Shown: positions 1-8,875, numbered from the stretch's first letter. The stretch is DNA of 64,000 nucleotides from Nocardioides sp. (GCF_029937575.1 NZ_JAPYPS010000001.1:70165-134164), one strand, 5' to 3'. Translations and numbers: made by a program. The notes: generated by a model from the sequence alone, not told the origin.

Positions 1-270
1 GTCGGCCAGCACGTCGGCCACGGTGGCGCCACGCGAGGTGATCTCACGCGCCTCGCCGTCGACCGAGACCGTGAGCTCCGTGCCGAGGGCTGCGTAGCCG
101 TACGTCGTGCCCGCCACCGCGAGCAGCGCCGTCGCGATCAGCGAGGCCAGGACGGCCTTGCTGCGCACGAGCCCGCTCAAGCGGCCGCGCTCGGTGCCGC
201 CGGCTGCGGCGGGCGCCGTGGCTGCGGTGGCCCCGGTTGTCTGAGGGTCGAGGTCGTCGTGGATCGGCAC
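1..270 (-). CDS. rpfB: Resuscitation-promoting factor (RpfB-like), N-terminal part
   Basis: Partial gene: the first 90 codons are in the window, the rest lies beyond its left edge. Starting from a GTG at 270 the product begins with a short Pro/Ala-rich cytoplasmic stretch, then one membrane segment (about residues 36-56, SKAVLASLIATALLAVAG) and the beginning of a DUF348 ubiquitin-like repeat (ELTVSVDGEAREITSRGATV). This order (anchor, DUF348, later G5 and lytic transglycosylase-like Rpf domain) is that of RpfB, a cell-wall muralytic enzyme that wakes dormant actinobacteria. It lies downstream of tatD in the same direction, the usual actinobacterial neighbourhood. The catalytic domain is not visible, so RpfB rather than a shorter DUF348 protein is an inference from context. 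Confidence 0.8.
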   Translation of the reverse strand, partial: MPIHDDLDPQTTGATAATAPAAAGGTERGRLSGLVRSKAVLASLIATALLAVAGTTYGYAALGTELTVSVDGEAREITSRGATVADVLAD

Positions 271-523
271 AGTGCTCCGAACGTCGTACTACCCGGGCCT
301 CGGGAGGCCGGCGCCGAACCACGCGCTCGCGGTGCGGTGCCGAACGGAACGTCCCCGATCCCGGCCAACAGCGCCCCACGAGACCAGCGCCCGCAAGGGA
401 AGTGCAAACTCAGCCGGCACCCTGCCACGGGGCAACGTGGCCAGGATCACGTAAGAGGCTTCTCTACTTCACACGATCCTCACGACCCGGTCTCCGGAGG
501 ACTCACGGCGTACCGCCGGCTTC
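271..523. other. Intergenic region upstream of rpfB
   Basis: No gene seen. It holds one clear inverted repeat, GCCACG (424-429) with CGTGGC (436-441), extendable on both sides around a bulged base; it could be a terminator of tatD or part of the rpfB leader on the minus strand. rpf genes in other actinobacteria often have a cyclic-di-AMP (ydaO) riboswitch here; I could not find its conserved core. Confidence 0.35.
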
Positions 524-1375
524 TCACCAGGCGCCACCGAACGCCGTGAACGTGTTCGCCTCCACCGCCCGGCACAGCTCCTCGAGATCGTCGCCGCGGG
601 TCTCGGCCATCGAGCGCATCGTGAGCGGGACCAGGTAGGAGGCGTTGGGTCGACCCCGGTAGGGCGTGGGTGTGAGGTAGGGGGCGTCGGTCTCGACGAG
701 CACCCGGTCGCGTGGCGCCACGACGAGGGCGTCGCGCAGGGGCTGGGCGTTCTTGAAGGTGACGGTGCCGGAGAAGGAGAGAAAAGCGCCCCGGTCCAGG
801 CAACGCCGAGCGACGTCGGCGTCACCGGAGAAGCAGTGCATCACCCAGCGCTCGGGCGCGCCCTCCTCGTCGATCACGGCGAGCACCTCCTCGTGGGCGT
901 CGCGGTCGTGGATCACCAGGGTCTTGTCGAGCCGCTTGGCGAGGTCGATGTGGCGCCGGAACGACGCGACCTGCGCCGCGCGCCCCTCCTCGCCCGTACG
1001 GAAGTGGTCGAGCCCGGTCTCCCCCACCGCGCGAACGCGGTCGTGGGCCTGCGCCAACGCCTCGATCTCGACCAGCGCCGCCTCGAGGGTCCCCTCCGCG
1101 TCGAGTCGTGGCGCTTCGTTGGGGTGCAGCGCGACGCCGGCGACCAGGGCGTCGTACGACGTCGCAGCCGTCACGGCCCAGCGGGCGCCGGGCAGGTCGC
1201 ACCCGATCTGGACGATCCTCGAGACGCCCACGGCCGCGGCCGCGGCGATCGCCTCCGCGACCGCGGTCTCACCGGGACTCTCGTGGGCGATGTCGAGGTG
1301 GCAGTGGTTGTCGACGACCGGGTGGGGCAGGGGCTCGGGGGCCGGAGGCGCCTCCCCCTCGCGGCGCGGACTCAC
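524..1375 (-). CDS. tatD: TatD-family metal-dependent deoxyribonuclease/hydrolase
   Basis: A 283-residue TatD-type TIM-barrel hydrolase. It carries the first metal motif HCHLD (residues 24-28), GETGLDHF, IHDRDAHEE, MHCFSGD and the C-terminal ETDAPYLTP, so all metal ligands of the family appear intact. TatD proteins are cytosolic 3'-5' exonucleases or related phosphodiesterases with a role in DNA quality control. The start was set at the GTG at 1375, which overlaps the TGA of the upstream hydrolase gene (GTGA); longer versions would extend into that gene without homology. It is the third gene of a leftward rsmI-hydrolase-tatD run, a synteny in which metG is usually also found. Confidence 0.93.
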   Translation of the reverse strand: MSPRREGEAPPAPEPLPHPVVDNHCHLDIAHESPGETAVAEAIAAAAAVGVSRIVQIGCDLPGARWAVTAATSYDALVAGVALHPNEAPRLDAEGTLEAALVEIEALAQAHDRVRAVGETGLDHFRTGEEGRAAQVASFRRHIDLAKRLDKTLVIHDRDAHEEVLAVIDEEGAPERWVMHCFSGDADVARRCLDRGAFLSFSGTVTFKNAQPLRDALVVAPRDRVLVETDAPYLTPTPYRGRPNASYLVPLTMRSMAETRGDDLEELCRAVEANTFTAFGGAW

Positions 1376-2250
1376 GAGACGGAGGCGCGACGCTCGAGGA
1401 TCGCCCTCGCGAGGGCCTCTGCCGCCTGGGTGGGGATCCAGTGTGAGACGCCGCTGAGCTCCACGAACTCGTAGGGACCGGTCACGTGGGGCGGGGTCAG
1501 CTCGGTGCCACGACGCCCCAGGGCGGCGTCCTCGTCGCTCCACACCAGGGTGGTGGGGACGGTGACGTCGGTGCCGCGCGCGGCCGAGCCCATCAGCGGG
1601 AGGGCGCGGTACCAGGCCAGCCCGCCCGGGAGGGCGCCGTACTCGAGGATCTCGTGGCGACAGCGCGCCACCTCGGCCGACGTCATCCCGATCTGCTTCA
1701 GCGACGACAGGAAGACCTGGGGCGCGAAGCGGCCCACGAGATCGACCAGCAACGGGATCTGGAAGAGCAGCATGTACCAGGACTTGAGGCCCTGGCTGCT
1801 CGTGGCGACGGCCTTGAGGAAGGCCATCGGGTGCGGCACCGAGACCGCGGTCCAGGACCGCACCAGGTCCGGGCGCCTGGCCGCGACGCTCCAGCCCACG
1901 ATGGCGCCCCAGTCGTGACCGACCAGGTCGACCGGCTGCCCGATCTCCTCGATCAGCGCGATGGCGTCGTCACCCAGCGCCCCGATCCGGTAGTTCCAGC
2001 GCCCGAAGGGCCGCGCGCGCGGTGAGTAGCCGCGCTGGTCCGGGGCGTAGGTGCGCACGCCCTCGGCGTGCAGCAGCGGCGCGACGTCGCGCCAGCAGGT
2101 GGACCGCTCGGGGAAGCCGTGCAGCAGCACGGCCGGGGTGCCCTCGAGCGGCCCGTCGTCCAGGACGTCGAAGGTCAGGCCGTTGCGCTGGTAGGACGTG
2201 ATCCGCGATGGACCGGTGCCGGGGACGGTGCCGGGGACGGGGGCGCTCAT
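1372..2250 (-). CDS. Alpha/beta hydrolase, epoxide-hydrolase type
   Basis: 292 residues with an alpha/beta hydrolase fold: oxyanion motif HGFPE (44-48), DQRGYS (71-76), nucleophile elbow GHDWGA (111-116, Asp113 as nucleophile), and a late His in GVSHW. An Asp nucleophile with HGFP and the DQRGYS turn is typical of epoxide hydrolases and haloalkane dehalogenases; substrate cannot be told. ATG start overlaps the TGA of rsmI (ATGA) and the stop overlaps the tatD start, so the three genes are translationally coupled. Cytosolic, no signal peptide. Confidence 0.85.
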   Translation of the reverse strand: MSAPVPGTVPGTGPSRITSYQRNGLTFDVLDDGPLEGTPAVLLHGFPERSTCWRDVAPLLHAEGVRTYAPDQRGYSPRARPFGRWNYRIGALGDDAIALIEEIGQPVDLVGHDWGAIVGWSVAARRPDLVRSWTAVSVPHPMAFLKAVATSSQGLKSWYMLLFQIPLLVDLVGRFAPQVFLSSLKQIGMTSAEVARCRHEILEYGALPGGLAWYRALPLMGSAARGTDVTVPTTLVWSDEDAALGRRGTELTPPHVTGPYEFVELSGVSHWIPTQAAEALARAILERRASVS

Positions 2251-3128
2251 CGGACGTGCACCGCCTGGTAGACCTCACGCTTGGGCAGGCCCGCGAGGCG
2301 GGCTACGTCGAGGATGGCGTCCTTGCGAGTCATGCCCTGATCCTCTCGCGCCTGGACCTCGGCGCGCAGGGAGGCTTCGTCCGTCGAGATGGCCGCGGCC
2401 GGTGAGGCCCCGGCGACCACGATCGTGACCTCGCCGCGCACCCCCTCGGCAGCCCACGCCACCAGCTCGCCGAGCCGACCACGGCGTACCTCCTCGTGGG
2501 TCTTGGTGAGCTCGCGGCACACCGCCGCCGGGCGGTCCTCGCCCCAGGCCTCGGCCATCGCGGCGAGTGCGGCCTCGGTGCGGTGCGGCGCCTCGAAGAA
2601 GACCAGGGTGCGCTGCTCGGCGGCCAGGTCGGCCAGGCGTCGCGAGCGCTCCCCCGCCTTGCGGGGCAGGAACCCCTCGAAGCAGAACCGGTCGACGGGC
2701 AGGCCCGAGACCGCCAGCGCCGTCAGCACCGCGGAGGGGCCGGGCACGGCGGTGACCCGCACCCCGGCCTCGACCGCGGCGGCGACCAGGCGGTAGCCCG
2801 GGTCGGAGACGCTGGGCATGCCCGCGTCGGTGACGAGCAGGACCCGGTTGCCCGCCAGCAGGTCGTCGACGAGACCCGGCGTACGGCGTTGCTCGTTGCC
2901 CTCGAAGTAGGAGACGACGCGCCCGGTGATCGTCACACCCAGGTCGGTGGTCAGCCGCTTGAGCCGGCGGGTGTCCTCGGCCGCGACCACGTCGGCCGTC
3001 GAGAGCTCCTCGGCCAGTCGCGCCGGCGCGTCGCCCGGCTGCCCGATCGGGGTCCCGGCCAGGACGAGCACGCCCGCCTCGTCGGTCGCGCCGGCCACGT
3101 CCGCCCGTGTGTCCTCGTCCTCAGCCAC
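2247..3128 (-). CDS. rsmI: 16S rRNA (cytidine(1402)-2'-O)-methyltransferase
   Basis: 293 residues of the tetrapyrrole-methylase fold family, RsmI branch. Visible motifs: LAGTPIGQPGD near the N-terminus, AEDTRRLKRL, TDAGMPSVSDPG, VTAVPGPSAVLTAL and EAPHRTEAAL, which together define the enzyme that 2'-O-methylates C1402 of 16S rRNA using SAM. The C-terminal RsmI HTH-like extension (GMTRKDAILDVARLAGLPKR) is present. The GTG start at 3128 is only about 30 bases from the divergent mannosyltransferase start, so the two genes share a very short control region. Operon with the downstream hydrolase and tatD. Confidence 0.95.
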   Translation of the reverse strand: MAEDEDTRADVAGATDEAGVLVLAGTPIGQPGDAPARLAEELSTADVVAAEDTRRLKRLTTDLGVTITGRVVSYFEGNEQRRTPGLVDDLLAGNRVLLVTDAGMPSVSDPGYRLVAAAVEAGVRVTAVPGPSAVLTALAVSGLPVDRFCFEGFLPRKAGERSRRLADLAAEQRTLVFFEAPHRTEAALAAMAEAWGEDRPAAVCRELTKTHEEVRRGRLGELVAWAAEGVRGEVTIVVAGASPAAAISTDEASLRAEVQAREDQGMTRKDAILDVARLAGLPKREVYQAVHVR

Positions 3129-3158
3129 CCCTCGATCATGTCAGTACAGTTTCGCTCC

Positions 3159-4904
3159 GTGACCGCGCTCGACGACCAGCCCGCCGAGGGTCTGTCGTCG
3201 ACGGCCGACGGCCGCGCCGTGCCGACGGCGTGGGAGCGGGTCCGACGCCGTGCCGCAGCGCTGGAGGACCGGCGCGCCGGGTGGCTGGCGGCGGTCGCGG
3301 TGACGCTGTTGGCCTTCGGCATGCGGGTGTGGGACCTCGGCACGCCGCGTCGCTTCGCCTTCGACGAGACGTACTACGCCAAGGACGCCTGGTCGATGGC
3401 CAACCACGGCTTCGTGCGCAACTACCTCGACAAGGTCGGAGACCTCAAGATCGACCAGGCGATCCTGGACGGCAGCACCCAGGGGATCTGGGACGACGGC
3501 CCGTCGATGATCGTGCACCCCGAGGTCGGCAAGTGGCTCATCGCGCTGGGCGAGAAGGCCTTCGGGATGGATCCGTTCGGCTGGCGGATCGCCTCGGCGG
3601 TGATCGGGTCCCTGATGGTCCTGGTGCTCATCCGACTCACCCGGCGCCTGACCGGGTCGACGCTGCTCGGGCTGGTGGCCGGGCTGCTGCTGGCTTTCGA
3701 CGCGCTGCACTTCGTGCTCTCCCGCCTGGCGCTGCTCGACATCTTCCTGGCCTTCTTCCTCCTGTGTGGCGTCTCCTGCCTCGTCAACGACCGCGACTGG
3801 CACCGCGCCCGGCTGGCCAGGTTGCTCGATCCTGCCGCCCCTCCGGGTCGGGGCCAGTGGGGACCGGTGCGAGGTGTGCTCTGGCGACCGTGGTTGCTGC
3901 TCGGCGGGATCAGCTTCGGGCTGGCGCTCGGCACCAAGTGGACGGCCGCCTACCCGTTGGCGGCGTTCGGGATCCTGGTGTGGGTCTGGAGCGCCGGGGC
4001 CCGGCGCTCCTTCGGGGTGCGCTGGTCACTGCTGCGCGGCGCGGTGGCCGACGGCCTGCCGGCGTTCCTCCAGCTGGTCGTGGTCGCCTTCCTCGTCTAC
4101 GTGGCCACCTGGACCGGGTGGCTGATCCACGCCGACGAGTACGAGCAGGATCTCTCGAGCACGCAGTACACCGGCTTCCTCGAGGAGCGTCCGTGCACCG
4201 GCTCGGGCGAGGACCGCGAGACCGACAACCTGAGCGACGACGACGCCCGATGGTCCACGGCCACCGAGCCGGATGCCAGCGGCCTGGGCGAGGTCTGGCA
4301 GTCGCTGCGCTCCCTGGCGAGCTACCACCACGACGTCTACATCTTCCACACCCACTACCTCAACTGCAGCAACCATCCCTATCAGTCGGCGCCGTCCGGC
4401 TGGCTGCTCGACAACCGCCCCGTCGGCGTGGCCACCGAGCTCGACGTGCAACCCGGCGAGCAGGGCTGCACGGCCGCCGAGGGCTCGGTCTGCTACCGCC
4501 AGGTCCTGCTCATCGGGACGCCGATCCTGTGGTGGGGAGCCTGCCTGGCCCTGATCGCCGCAGCCGTCCTGTGGGTCGGCACCCGCGACTGGCGCTTCGG
4601 GGTCGCCGTCGTCGGGACCCTCTCGACCTGGCTGCCCTGGCTGCTGTACGACGAACGGCCGATCTTCCTCTTCTACGCGATCGCGTGCCTGCCCTTCATG
4701 GTCGTGGCGATCGCCCTGGTGATGGGCAAGCTGATCGGGCCCTCCCGGCTGCCCTCGACACGGCGCACGGTCGGCGTCGTCGTCGCCGGGTCGTTCTTCG
4801 TCCTGGTCCTGCTCAACTTCGCCTATTTCTACCCGATCCTGTCCTTCGACGTGATCCCGCGAGCCTCCTGGCTCAACCGGATGTGGTTCAACCGCTGGAT
4901 CTGA
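3159..4904 (+). CDS. pmt: Protein O-mannosyltransferase (GT39, PMT family)
   Basis: About 581 residues, polytopic membrane glycosyltransferase. After a basic cytosolic N-terminus the first membrane span is followed by the catalytic loop motif FAFDETYYAKDAWS with the Asp-Glu pair typical of PMT enzymes; further spans and a C-terminal four-TM block end in WLNRMWFNRWI. It transfers mannose from polyprenyl-phosphate-mannose to Ser/Thr of secreted proteins, cooperating with Sec translocation. Start choice: GTG at 3159 follows a TACAGT -10 box (3145-3150) by eight bases, suggesting a leaderless message; an in-frame ATG at 3138 would add seven residues. Followed by three hairpin repeats. Confidence 0.9.
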   Translation: MTALDDQPAEGLSSTADGRAVPTAWERVRRRAAALEDRRAGWLAAVAVTLLAFGMRVWDLGTPRRFAFDETYYAKDAWSMANHGFVRNYLDKVGDLKIDQAILDGSTQGIWDDGPSMIVHPEVGKWLIALGEKAFGMDPFGWRIASAVIGSLMVLVLIRLTRRLTGSTLLGLVAGLLLAFDALHFVLSRLALLDIFLAFFLLCGVSCLVNDRDWHRARLARLLDPAAPPGRGQWGPVRGVLWRPWLLLGGISFGLALGTKWTAAYPLAAFGILVWVWSAGARRSFGVRWSLLRGAVADGLPAFLQLVVVAFLVYVATWTGWLIHADEYEQDLSSTQYTGFLEERPCTGSGEDRETDNLSDDDARWSTATEPDASGLGEVWQSLRSLASYHHDVYIFHTHYLNCSNHPYQSAPSGWLLDNRPVGVATELDVQPGEQGCTAAEGSVCYRQVLLIGTPILWWGACLALIAAAVLWVGTRDWRFGVAVVGTLSTWLPWLLYDERPIFLFYAIACLPFMVVAIALVMGKLIGPSRLPSTRRTVGVVVAGSFFVLVLLNFAYFYPILSFDVIPRASWLNRMWFNRWI

Positions 4905-5021
4905 CGCCGACCCGTCACACATGGCCGACGGGTCGACCCGATCGACGCCGACCCGTCACACATGGCCGACGGGTCGACCTGATCGACGCCGACCCGTCAC
5001 ACATGGCTGACGGGTCGACGC
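4903..5021 (+). repeat. Three tandem 41-bp hairpin repeats
   Basis: Units begin at 4903, 4944 and 4985 (third unit incomplete). Each contains a perfect 9-bp inverted repeat, CGACCCGTC / GACGGGTCG, around a 10-base loop (ACACATGGCC or ACACATGGCT). The first unit overlaps the stop codon of the mannosyltransferase gene. No U-tract follows. A tandem terminator or a local array of a REP-like element are both possible. Confidence 0.85.
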
Positions 5022-5038
5022 GGCTATACGGTGAGGCG

Positions 5039-5476
5039 ATGACCTCGTGGACCCCGGGCTGGGGCTCGTTCCCTGCGCCGCTGCTGGACTTCTGGACCGA
5101 GCGCCACCTCTGCACGCTCACCACGCTGCGCCCCGACGGGCGCCCGCACGTCGTACCGGTCGGGGTGGCGCTGGACCACGAGCAGGAGTGCGCCTGGGTG
5201 ATCACCTCCGGGTCGTCCCGCAAGGTGCGCAACCTGCTGGCCGCCGGGTCCGACGGCTCCCCGGTGGCCGCGTGCGCGGTCGACGGTGCGCGCTGGTCGA
5301 CCCTCGAGGGCGTCGCGACCGTCCTGCACGATCCGGCCTCGGTCGCTCGCGCGTGTGAGAGGTACGCCGCGCGCTACCGCGTGCCGCGGGACAACCCGGC
5401 CCGCGTGGCGATCCGGATCTCGGCGAGCCGCTTCACCGGGTCGGCCTCGCTCCTGGAGCCGGCCACCGGCGGCTGA
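5039..5476 (+). CDS. Pyridoxamine 5'-phosphate oxidase-family protein (PPOX/F420 type)
   Basis: 145 residues, a split beta-barrel flavin/F420-binding protein: FWTERHLCTLTTLRPDGRPHVVPVG at the N-terminus is the family's signature strand pair, followed by SSRKVRNL and the AACAVDGARWSTLEG strand. Such small actinobacterial proteins bind F420 or FMN and reduce unknown substrates. The ATG at 5039 follows TACGGT (5027-5032) by six bases, so the gene is probably leaderless and starts directly after the hairpin repeat array. Converges with the secreted hydrolase gene 15 bases downstream. Confidence 0.8.
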   Translation: MTSWTPGWGSFPAPLLDFWTERHLCTLTTLRPDGRPHVVPVGVALDHEQECAWVITSGSSRKVRNLLAAGSDGSPVAACAVDGARWSTLEGVATVLHDPASVARACERYAARYRVPRDNPARVAIRISASRFTGSASLLEPATGG

Positions 5477-5491
5477 GCGCCGAAGGAACGA

Positions 5492-6277
5492 TCAGTCGGA
5501 GGCGCTGTCCCCGGCCGGCCCGGTCTCGCACGAGTTGGCGAAGGCCAGCAGGTCGGCGGAGTCGAAGTGCGAGGGATCCTCGTGGATACCGCTGGCGGGG
5601 AAGTAGGAGACGTCCACCCCGCGAGCGTCGAGCTGGGAGACCAGGGCGCCGCCGTTCTCGTCGATCGGCACCCACGGGTCGTCGGGCGAGGCGACCACGC
5701 GGTAGCGCACCTCCGCTGGCAGGTCGGCCACGTTGCGCACCGGGTTGCGGTCCTCCGGCACGACCGGGCCGTAGGCCAGCTGGATGAACTTGGTCGCCGT
5801 CGGCACCTCGTCCATCCGGTTCAGCGAGATCGCCGGCTTCACGCCGTACCAGCAGGTCGGCGGGGTGGCACCGTGGAGCATCGCGTTGAGCGAGGTCGCG
5901 CCGCCCATGGAGCCGGAGACCCAGAGCGAGACCGGCATCCCGACCCGCTCCTCGGCCCACTCCGTCAGTCGCACGGTGTCGTCGGTGGTTTCGTCGTTGC
6001 CCCAGGCCTGCAGGTGGAACTCCGAGGAGGCGATGGCGTAGCCCTCTCGGGTCAGGGTGCGCAGGAAAGGGCCGTCGATCTTGTCGTTGACGCCGCCGCC
6101 CTGACCGTGGAACCAGATCACCAGGCCCTTGGGCTGCCCCGAGCCCGTCGGCAGGGTCAGCCTGACGTCCTCGCCGTTCAGGTTGTCGCGCACCACCGAA
6201 CCGGCCGTCTCGCCGCTGGCTCCGGCGGTCAGGATGGTGACCAGCACGGCAAGAGCTGCCACCACGGCCACCCGCAT
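5492..6277 (-). CDS. Secreted alpha/beta hydrolase (putative esterase/peptidase S9-like)
   Basis: 261 residues starting MRVAVVAALAVLVTILTAGASG, a classical signal peptide with cleavage near residue 24, so the protein is exported. VIWFHGQGG supplies the oxyanion motif, WVSGSMGGA the nucleophile Ser elbow, and a late GIHED..HF the His. The start ATG at 6277 is preceded by GGGGGAG at good spacing; upstream extension would destroy the signal peptide. Two or more Cys residues suggest a disulfide in the mature enzyme. Substrate unknown. It diverges from the dikinase-like gene. Confidence 0.75.
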   Translation of the reverse strand: MRVAVVAALAVLVTILTAGASGETAGSVVRDNLNGEDVRLTLPTGSGQPKGLVIWFHGQGGGVNDKIDGPFLRTLTREGYAIASSEFHLQAWGNDETTDDTVRLTEWAEERVGMPVSLWVSGSMGGATSLNAMLHGATPPTCWYGVKPAISLNRMDEVPTATKFIQLAYGPVVPEDRNPVRNVADLPAEVRYRVVASPDDPWVPIDENGGALVSQLDARGVDVSYFPASGIHEDPSHFDSADLLAFANSCETGPAGDSASD

Positions 6278-6391
6278 GTGCCGTCTCCCCCGGTCGTTGG
6301 GCGCCCTGGGCGCCGATGTACGCGACGCTGCGAAGTGTAGGCGGTGGCGTCCGCGACACGCGATTCGCACGGGTCGCAGGGGATGTCACCG

Positions 6392-6420
6392 TTGACACGG
6401 TGTGAGCAAATTCATACGGT
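6392..6420 (+). promoter_or_regulatory. Promoter of the dikinase-like gene
   Basis: TTGACA at 6392-6397, exactly 17 bases, then TACGGT at 6415-6420. The predicted start of transcription falls on or next to the GTG at 6428. This is the best sigma-70-type promoter in the window. Confidence 0.7.
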
Positions 6421-6427
6421 CTCTTAG

Positions 6428-8875
6428 GTGTCGCGGTCGGCGACCTCGAGCGGCATGAGTGGAGTAGACGTGACCCAGCAGAATGTCGCCGAGGCCGGCG
6501 GCGTGATCCTCTCGCTCGACCAGGTCCGCGACGCCTCCGTCGGCGGCAAGGCCTACGGCCTGGCGAGACTGGTCGGCATGGGACTCGCCGTCCCCCCGGC
6601 GTTCGTGATCCGTGACGCTCGGAGGGGCGCCTACCCCGAGGACCTGGACGAGCACCACCGTGCCCTGGGCAACACCACGGTCGCGGTGCGGTCCTCCGCC
6701 CAGGGGGAGGACGGCGCGGAGGCCTCCTTCGCCGGGCAGTACGAGACCGTGCTCGGCGTCGCCGACGGCCACGAGCTGCGCGACGCCATCGACCTCTGCG
6801 TGGCCTCCGCGGCGACGGAGCGGGCGAGGAGCTACCAGGCAGACACGCTGGAGGGCGGGTCGGTGAACATGAACGTCGTCGTGCAGCGCATGGTCGACGC
6901 GGCGGCCGCCGGAGTCGTCTTCACCGCCGACCCGGTCAGCGCCCGACGCGACCTGCTCGTCATCGACGCCGTCGCCGGCCTCGGTGAGGCGCTGGTCAGC
7001 GGCGAGGCCACCCCCGACCACTACGGAGTCACCCTGGACGGTCGGATCGTCGGACGCGAGCTGGTCGGTGACGCGGCGCTCCTGAGCGACGAGCAGATCA
7101 TGGAGATCGCCCAGCAGGCCCGCGCCGCGGCCGCGCACGAGGACCGCCCGCTGGACCTGGAGTGGGCCATCGACCAGTCAGGGGCGTTGTTCTGGCTGCA
7201 GGCCAGGCCGATCACGACACTTCCGGCCGACCTCAACGAGTTCGACTCGGTCCTTCCCCGCCCCGACGACGTGCTCACCATCAGCAACGTGAGCGAGATG
7301 ATGCCGGGGGCGGTGTGTCCCCTGACGATGTCCTTCACCGGATGGGGCATCGACTACGGCCTCCAGCACATGCAGGTCAGTGTCGGAGCGCGTCACGAGA
7401 TCGACCCGACCTGGCAGGTGACCGCCTCGGCGTACGGACACCTCTTCCTCAACCTCAGCGGCAACGTGGTCATGTCCGCCGCCATCCTCGGCTCCAACGC
7501 CGACCAGACCGCGCAGACGATCTGTGGTCGGCTCGTCCCCGAGCTGACCGACCCACCACCGCTCCCCCTCGCTCGACGGGTGCTCAACACGGCGAAGCTG
7601 CTGCGCTACTGCCTCAGCGCCCCTCGTGTCGTGGAGGCGTTCGGCCGCGACCTCGCGGAGTTCTCGATCCGCCCCGGCCGAGACGCTGCGGAGTCGTGGA
7701 GCGAGATCTCGGGCAAGCAGCACTTCTTCGACCGCTGCATGGCCGTGCACATCCAGTCCTCGGCGCTGTCGGGCTTCTTGTGCTCGATCGTCGAGAACAT
7801 GGTCTCGGGCTCCTCCAACGCCAGCACGGTCGCCGAGCAGGCCGAGGCCGTGCGCCTGCTCGCCGGCGCGAGCGGTGTCGAGAGCGCGGTGATGCTCGAC
7901 GAGCTCGACGAACTGCTCGACTCCGTGGCCGCCCATCCCCAGGCACTGGTCGAGTTCGTCGACCCGAGCGTCGAGTCAGCACTCGCCTGGCTGCGCGCCG
8001 ACCCCGCCCTGGCCCGCGACCTGGAGCTGTTCCTGGAGCGCCACGGTCATCGCGGCTACCGCGAGCTGTGCGTGCGCGACCCCGCGTGGCGCGAGGACCT
8101 CTCACCCCTGGTGCAGAGCATGCAGGCCGGCGTCCACGCCAGGTTGCTCACCGGTGGCCGGCGCGAGATCAGCACGGAGGTCGTGGACCCCGCGACGCTG
8201 AGCCGAGGCCTGCGCCGGATCCTGCCCAAGGCCCACAACGCGATCCGCCGGCGCGAGCACACCAAGTCCCAGCTGGTCGAGGTCGCCCACCGCTTCCAGC
8301 TGGCCTTCCGCCACCTCGGGGAGCAGCTCGCTGCCGAAGCGACCCTCCCGGACGCGGACCTCGTCCACTTCTTCACCACCGACGAGCTGACGCCGTTCAT
8401 CGCGAGCCCGACGCACGCCGCCGTGCAGCAGGCGCAGGCGCGTCGCGCCGCGCTGGAGCACCAGCAACGCTTCGAGTTCCCCGAGATCTCGGTCGGGCTG
8501 CCGCACCCGCTGGAGCCCCAGCTGCTCGACGTCAGCGACGGGGTGCTCCAGGGGCGTCCCGCCTCCCGCGGAGTGGTCGAAGGGGTCGTCCGGGTGGCGC
8601 ACACGCTCAACGAGGCTGCCCGGCTGTCCCCGGGCGAGATCCTGGTGACCCCCATCACCGACATCGGGTGGACGCCGTACTTCTCCCTCATCGGTGGTCT
8701 CGTGACCGACCTGGGCAGCTCGGTCTCGCACGGGGCGGTCATCGCCCGCGAGTACGGGCTCCCGTGCGTCGTCAACGCGCGACAGGCGACCCGGTTCCTG
8801 CACACCGGCGACCGGGTGCGCCTCGACGGAGACGTGGGAAGCGTGACGCTGCTCGAGGCCGCCGGCCAGCCGTGA
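6428..8875 (+). CDS. PEP-synthase/rifampicin phosphotransferase-like dikinase-fold enzyme
   Basis: Up to 815 residues. N-terminal ATP-grasp (pyruvate-phosphate dikinase N) domain with GGKAYGLARL, RSSAQGEDGAEASFAG and VVFTADPVS; a divergent central domain (EMMPGAVCPLTMSF onward) and a C-terminal swivelling phosphohistidine domain with SVSHGAVIAREYGLP (catalytic His about residue 768). No PEP-binding TIM barrel follows, so it is not PEP synthase or PPDK; the three-part architecture is that of rifampicin phosphotransferase and related small-molecule phosphotransferases. The substrate cannot be inferred from sequence. Start: GTG 6428 (leaderless), ATG 6455 and GTG 6470 (with GGAG upstream) are all possible; only the N-terminal 14 residues differ. 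Confidence 0.8.
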   Translation: MSRSATSSGMSGVDVTQQNVAEAGGVILSLDQVRDASVGGKAYGLARLVGMGLAVPPAFVIRDARRGAYPEDLDEHHRALGNTTVAVRSSAQGEDGAEASFAGQYETVLGVADGHELRDAIDLCVASAATERARSYQADTLEGGSVNMNVVVQRMVDAAAAGVVFTADPVSARRDLLVIDAVAGLGEALVSGEATPDHYGVTLDGRIVGRELVGDAALLSDEQIMEIAQQARAAAAHEDRPLDLEWAIDQSGALFWLQARPITTLPADLNEFDSVLPRPDDVLTISNVSEMMPGAVCPLTMSFTGWGIDYGLQHMQVSVGARHEIDPTWQVTASAYGHLFLNLSGNVVMSAAILGSNADQTAQTICGRLVPELTDPPPLPLARRVLNTAKLLRYCLSAPRVVEAFGRDLAEFSIRPGRDAAESWSEISGKQHFFDRCMAVHIQSSALSGFLCSIVENMVSGSSNASTVAEQAEAVRLLAGASGVESAVMLDELDELLDSVAAHPQALVEFVDPSVESALAWLRADPALARDLELFLERHGHRGYRELCVRDPAWREDLSPLVQSMQAGVHARLLTGGRREISTEVVDPATLSRGLRRILPKAHNAIRRREHTKSQLVEVAHRFQLAFRHLGEQLAAEATLPDADLVHFFTTDELTPFIASPTHAAVQQAQARRAALEHQQRFEFPEISVGLPHPLEPQLLDVSDGVLQGRPASRGVVEGVVRVAHTLNEAARLSPGEILVTPITDIGWTPYFSLIGGLVTDLGSSVSHGAVIAREYGLPCVVNARQATRFLHTGDRVRLDGDVGSVTLLEAAGQP

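Noticed and set aside
271..523. ydaO/cyclic-di-AMP riboswitch upstream of rpfB
   Set aside because: Expected from other actinobacteria but its conserved core could not be found by eye.
4903..5021. CRISPR array
   Set aside because: Units are contiguous without unique spacers and only three; no cas genes nearby.
5477..5491. Separate small gene in the gap between the PPOX and hydrolase genes
   Set aside because: Only 15 bases; convergent stops.
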